Part shown: piece after piece, positions 59,734-64,000 of the stretch
Numbering within the stretch: the stretch's first letter is position 1
Layout: every line of letters begins with the position of its first letter
Assembly (NCBI RefSeq): GCF_001661265.1
Contig: NW_017566996.1
Span: forward strand, 310,001 to 374,000
Direction of reading: 5' to 3'
DNA from: Saitoella complicata NRRL Y-17804
Taxonomy: Eukaryota; Ascomycota; Saitoellomycetes; Saitoellales; Saitoellaceae
DNA length: 64,000 bases
The notes under the pieces: generated by a model
Database searches by the model: none
Told to the model about the DNA's origin: nothing
Seen by the model: the letters and a program-made list of their open reading frames with translations, nothing else
Program-made: the position numbers and the translations under genes

Positions 59734-61827
59734 TCACGGACTCACCGGAATCTCATACGGGTCTGGGACCTTCTTCCTCCCAAAATACGGCCCCGCAAAA
59801 CTCGGCTGATCCCCTACACTCACCGCCGTCGCCGCACTCACCGGTCGACTCGGTAAACTAAGGGGCGCGATACTCCCATCCGGCAACACCAAGAACTGGC
59901 CTTCCTCGTCGACACGGGGTGTACCGACCATATTCCAGTGAGAGGGACGACGCGTACCGGTTGAGGAGGAGGTTCGGCTTGATATGGAGGGGTAGCGGAA
60001 CCGTTCGACCCAGGATATTGCGGAATTTTGGCGGTTACGGGTCGGTGTTGGTTCGAGTTCGAGTTCGATTTCGTTGGTTTCGGCGGTGATAGTATCGCCT
60101 GTTGGTTTAGCCATGCTGCCGCCGGTAGAACCAGTGCTTCCACTCGCTTCTGTGTCTGATCTGGGACATGGTGGATCGCGATCGGGTGATTGCCGCGGGA
60201 ATCGTCCGAAAAGAAAGTATGCCCACGCCTTCCAAAACTCGCTGCGTGCTTCCATGAAGAATAGAGGCACACCCAAGACACTCAAGAAGAACCCGATTGT
60301 AATCAACTGCTTCGGCGCCACCAGATCATCCGCAAATATTTCACACTCTTCTAATGCCCAATTCGCCTTCGAACACTCGTACAACCCTCTCACCGCATCA
60401 CCTCCGAATGGCTGATCCCTCGCTTTATGAATCCAGAGCACGCCACAGATAGTCGACCCCGTAAAAAGAATCGTTGTGTACAAGAGCGGCTGCCATACAT
60501 ACCTCACTGCCTGCAGTAAAGTCGCAGCCGCATCTCGACGGTTCGGGTGTCGCTCCTCGCTGTTTTCAGAAAGGTGGTCAACGGTGTGCAGGTATGGTGC
60601 TATCCGCGCTTCCCAGAGGACTTTAATGACGTAGATTAAGGTGCCTGCTTGCACGAGGAACCCGATTGTGCTGTAAACGAGCATGGGAATGTATAGGACG
60701 CCTGCACAACTATCGGTCAGTACAGCTCTTGATGAAGCTTACGGGGTTTCGTACCATTCGCGAAGGCTCCCATTGCGGGAGTACAGAGGTATCCGCTAGT
60801 GTACTCAATATCATGAGTTGCGACACACATGAAGATAATCGGAATGGCCCAGCCGATTCCGTACTTGAAGTAGACGTTTCGCTCCCAGAATGCCTCGGCT
60901 TGCCATGCGAGTTTCAAATGTAGCGTGGTAATCCGCAACAATGACTGTACGGACAAATTAGCACATCATCTTGGTAACGGCATTTCTGGGATGCGTACCC
61001 AGAACAAACACCCATGCACCGCAAACACAAAGAACATCCCCTGCAACATACACCTCGCCGACGTCCCACCCGTCGCCCTCGTAATCACATCCGTACAAAA
61101 CGTCTCGTCCCGTTTTCCCCCTGCAACGAACGCGTAGATAGAAAATATGACAGCTGCACACACCACAAAATTCGTCGTGTAAAAATTTCGACGGTATAGT
61201 TTCCGAGGCAACTCGATCCAGGAAATGAGAATGATGAGTGTGAGTCCGAGGGAGACGGATGCGACTATGGGGATTGCGTCGAGGGAGTGTTTGGTGGATT
61301 TGGGGAAGAGGACGAAGGCTGCTGGGCAAACGAGGCAGCAGTCTTCGACGCAGTCTCTGTTGGCGAGGGTTAGTGACAAACCATATATAGGGAGGGGTGG
61401 AATGGGCGAACCTTGCATCTGCAACAAAGTGCTGGTGCTCGTATTCCAACGATGACAAAAACCCCGGCGGGCAGAAGTAATTCATCGGCGCGGTACCGGT
61501 ATAGCCGTTCCCTACTGTATTCTTCGGATTTCACAGTCGCCGCAAATTTGAACTCAGAAATGCCGAATGCTGCTATCGCACAGTCCTGGAAACGACAGGA
61601 AAGGAGAACGGAACGCCTCGAGTCGGCTGATAGAGGTTTACCTTACCCTCTTTCTCCACCTCGGTCGGTGCAAATCCCGATGGTCGAATGGTCGTCTCAA
61701 CGGCAATCGATCTTGCCGATTCCGTATAGGTCGAACTTGCAGCTTGACAGGTGGTCCGTGCGCAAAGATACCGTCGCACGCCGTCTTCAAGAATCGCGAT
61801 CACGGCAGGGTTGATGAAAATAAACAT
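59734..61827 (-). CDS. Frizzled/Smoothened-like seven-TM receptor lacking a cysteine-rich domain
   Basis: Exons: 61827-61647 (least certain), 61514-61412, 61356-60999, 60944-60755, 60701-59734; 1800 nt, 599 aa. A cysteine-containing ectodomain stub (NYFCPPGFLSSLE...RDCVEDCCLVCPAAF) precedes seven hydrophobic helices: IPIVASVSLGLTLIILISWI, FVVCAAVIFSIYAFVAG, MLQGMFFVFAVHGCLFW, GIGWAIPIIFMCVAT, LVYSTIGFLVQAGTLIYVI, LLYTTILFTGSTICGVLWI and LITIGFFLSVLGVPLFFM. The layout fits fungal class F-like receptors without the Wnt-binding domain. A tail of about 170 residues is Ser/Thr-rich and disordered. The three inner introns are 53-55 nt; the first would be 132 nt, long for this genome, and exon 1 shows no signal peptide, so the true 5' end may differ. 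Ligand unknown. Confidence 0.75.
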
Positions 61828-62310
61828 CCCTTATCCAGATGAAAACGCCTAGCCATGGTCATTCGCCATCCGCCGTGTCAAGCAAGCGTCACCGGCCGTG
61901 TTCCAAGTTGACCTTGTTGCACGCGCGCCCTCGCCCAATTTCCACTGCATCGGGGTTCGCCAACCGACCAAAGTCCAGGAACCTTCGCGTTTTAACGACT
62001 TGGTTTGCAGTAGTAAACCGTTGACGTGACAGTTGTGAAGTCTAGAATGTACTGGGCTGCTAAGGATTGGTGAGCCGAGGATCAGCCGTCTATTTCGGAT
62101 GGGAAGAAGGGCTTGTATGAAAAGATGCGACCACTTTGACGTAGGAGGTACTGATGTCAATGTCTAGTTCTATAGCTATGGTATGGATGCCTTCAGTTTT
62201 TCCGGCGCCGGATCTGACAGGTGTCATCCTGCCCAACCCGCTGATCACCACGGACCCTCAAACCCACTATTGATCACTCGCCGACTCCCTCCTCTCCCTA
62301 GATCCATCAC
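61828..62310. other. Intergenic region between receptor and GTR2
   Basis: 483 bp: receptor promoter and GTR2 3' end. Possibly also an unrecognised first exon of the receptor. Nothing else seen. Confidence 0.4.
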
Positions 62311-63626
62311 TCATACAATGGCCAACTCAATCCGAACCCCCTCCCCCCCCTCCTCCGGCCCCCCGGGCGTCGGAACCCCACTCCTCTTCTCAATATCAAA
62401 AACCTCCTCAATCGCCTTCTGAAAACATCCGACATTCCACTCCACCAATCCATGTTTATCGAGTGCCTCGGATCGCATGAGACATATGAGTGCGAGGTAG
62501 CGGTTTATTTCGCGAAGGTAGAGGACGAGGCCGTTGGAGAGTTTGATGATTGAGCCGGCGGAGTCGGGGTCGGTGGGGGTGGTGGTGGAGGTGGAGGTGG
62601 GTGGTAAGGAGGGGGTGGGGCGGTCGTATCCGTAGATTGTCGACACGTCAATAACAACATCAATAAAATCCGAACAAATCTCATAACTCTGCATATCAAC
62701 CGGACTCGAATCCGTAGCAATATATATCTTGCTCAACACATCAAACAAATACGCTTTCTCGATCCCAGAGTTTGAGCACAAAATGTTGAGGAGGTTCTCG
62801 AGGGTTGGGAGTTGTGGGATTAGTTTTTGGATGACTTTTGAGAAGGCTTCGAAGATTGAGTGGTCGTAGATTGAGGTTAGGTGGAAGTTTAGGGTGACAT
62901 TGTCGAGGCCGACGTCGGCGAGTTCGTCGGAGGTGCGTTGCTGGATGTCGCGTTGGGTGTCTGTGTCCCAAGGCATCAGCAATCCGCAACAGATAGATTT
63001 GAGTTCAGTGTATTCAGTACCTATCTTGTAATCATCGCTCAAACCATCGACCTTATGGATAAAAACCTCGAGGTGGATATTCGGGTTCACCGCTAATGCT
63101 CTCGTGATCGTAACGTGGAGCTTCTGTAGTGCGTCCAAGTAATCGTCCTGTGCATCAATGATGAAAATCAGCGCTCCGATTTCACCAAAAATGGAGTCCG
63201 CGTCGAAGGTGGGGTCAAAGAAGTCGATTTGGCCAGGGAAGTCCCAAACTTGGAAGTCGATAAATGAACTATGCTGTATGTCAGTTCGTCCGGATAGTGT
63301 AGAGATGAGGACGAGCCACGCACTTGATGTTGTCCTTTGTGATCTTACTCGTACTCTCCAAGAACAGCGTCTCGTTTGGCGGCATCTTGTGGAAGACGAC
63401 TTTTTGTATTGAGGATTTTCCGCAGCGTCTCAGTCCCATCTAACACCACCACATACATGAGCATATCATCCTCCCCGTTGACTTCGGAAGGCATACCAGC
63501 AGTAACCGTGGGCGTGCTCGCACGGAGGGTAATTGGCCATCCGCGGACATGATTGAACTCTGTAATGACTGCGCATATCGATTAGCACCATCCTCCCTTC
63601 TTAACAGAGCTGTTCCTCACCTCCAT
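62311..63626 (-). CDS. GTR2: Rag-family GTPase Gtr2 (RagC/D type)
   Basis: Vacuolar small GTPase that pairs with Gtr1 in the EGO complex and signals amino-acid status to TORC1. Exons: 63626-63621, 63568-63497, 63439-63324, 63268-63021, 62960-62311; introns 52-60 nt; 1092 nt, 363 aa if translation starts at 63626, or from the ATG at 63550 ([10 protein letters not shown]). G1 is split across an intron: [21 protein letters not shown]2-like: [12 protein letters not shown]3: [14 protein letters not shown]4 region: [12 protein letters not shown]. Then [32 protein letters not shown] and [24 protein letters not shown] match Gtr2 closely. The exact start is unsure because the first exon would be only six bases. 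Confidence 0.94.
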
Positions 63627-63875
63627 AATGGCATATATCCCCGATGGATTCTGGTGTTGGTGTCGATAAGGTTGGCCGTGTCATCATAGTTGCACCCTCT
63701 GTCTCACGCGCCCTCTGTTATTGTGGCTGGTGCCCTGCCATATGTCCATCGTCGTTACGCCGCGGGACGGAAGTTAGAGAAGAGCATTCACGACGGAGAC
63801 ATAGACGACTGCGCAGTTGATCGCCATCTTGGTATCTTGATTGGCATCATCGCCTGCTGAGGCGAGTCTTTTGCG

Positions 63876-63987
63876 ATGCCGAGGACCGCGGCGCCGGAGC
63901 ACGACGCTTCTGTCGATTACTTCAAGTTGCTGGGCATTACGCCTGATGCGGATACCGGTGCTATTCGAAAGGCTTTCCTGAAGCTAG
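63876..63987 (+). CDS. J-domain (DnaJ-like) protein, first exon only
   Basis: Begins MPRTAAPEHDASVDYFKLLG and continues ITPDADTGAIRKAFLKL, the first two helices of a J domain (family pattern DYYxxLGVxxxAxxxxIKKAYRKL). A donor gtgtgc follows at 63988 and the gene leaves the window before the HPD motif, so HSP40 function is inferred. Divergent from GTR2, with 249 bp between starts. Confidence 0.75.
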
Positions 63988-64000
63988 GTGTGCTATCCCG

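Noticed and set aside
63440-63456. 17-nt GTATGT...TTAG 'intron' in GTR2
   Set aside because: Too short; the donor further upstream (63496) gives a 57-nt intron and restores [13 protein letters not shown].

Overview
This is a gene-dense stretch of nuclear DNA from a fungus. The evidence is short spliceosomal introns (mostly 50-70 nt, GT...AG) in genes only a few hundred bases apart, and a gene set typical of fungi: an IRA/neurofibromin RasGAP, a CYS-3/MetR-type bZIP, fungal perilipin, Gtr2, Swc5 and a sphingolipid delta-4 desaturase. Intron density is low (0-5 per gene; an 8.6 kb gene has none), which suggests an ascomycete-like or other intron-poor fungus, but I cannot fix the phylum. No tRNA, rRNA, CRISPR or recognisable transposon was found.

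Layout. 0-7.3 kb: the 5' end of a listerin (LTN1) gene on the minus strand, diverging from RAD3/XPD; then a coiled-coil protein and RPL27. 7.3-11.7 kb: a gene-poor tract with an assembly gap and a directly repeated 0.49 kb segment, ending at an MFS sugar transporter. 13.7-15 kb: a four-exon EAF-type Pol II elongation factor. 15.3-23.9 kb: one uninterrupted IRA/NF1-type RasGAP frame of 2867 codons. 24-31 kb: a coiled-coil protein, Swc5, a MIF-domain protein with a long N-terminal extension, and a GT8 glycosyltransferase. 32-41.5 kb: amidase, sphingolipid delta-4 desaturase, a WTAP/Mum2-like coiled coil, WRAP73/WDR8 and a histidine phosphatase. 41.8-48.1 kb: a mitochondrial PPR protein, a reticulon with a LEA-like arm, and a perilipin with tandem 11-mers. 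48.7-54.1 kb: TAM41, IST1, the AP-2 sigma subunit and EXO5, all on the minus strand. 55.2-59.1 kb: two divergent bZIP factors; the first is interrupted by another copy of the 0.49 kb repeat and a second N gap. 59.7-64 kb: a Frizzled/Smoothened-like seven-TM receptor, the Rag GTPase Gtr2, and the first exon of a J-domain protein.

Functional threads, all inferred: nutrient and growth signalling (sugar transporter, RasGAP, Gtr2, bZIPs, seven-TM receptor), lipid and membrane biology (desaturase, perilipin, reticulon, TAM41), endocytosis and ESCRT (AP-2 sigma, IST1), DNA repair and transcription (RAD3, EXO5, EAF, Swc5).

The most notable signals are (1) the composite repeat and gap structure that links the transporter promoter to the bZIP gene 45 kb away and looks at least partly like an assembly chimera; (2) block-wise alternation of C-ending/CTC-rich and G-ending/TTG-rich coding segments about 100-350 nt long inside many genes, absent from RPL27 and the sugar transporter; and (3) the adjacent reticulon and perilipin genes, both with LEA/perilipin-like helical repeats and sharing a 9-bp promoter word.
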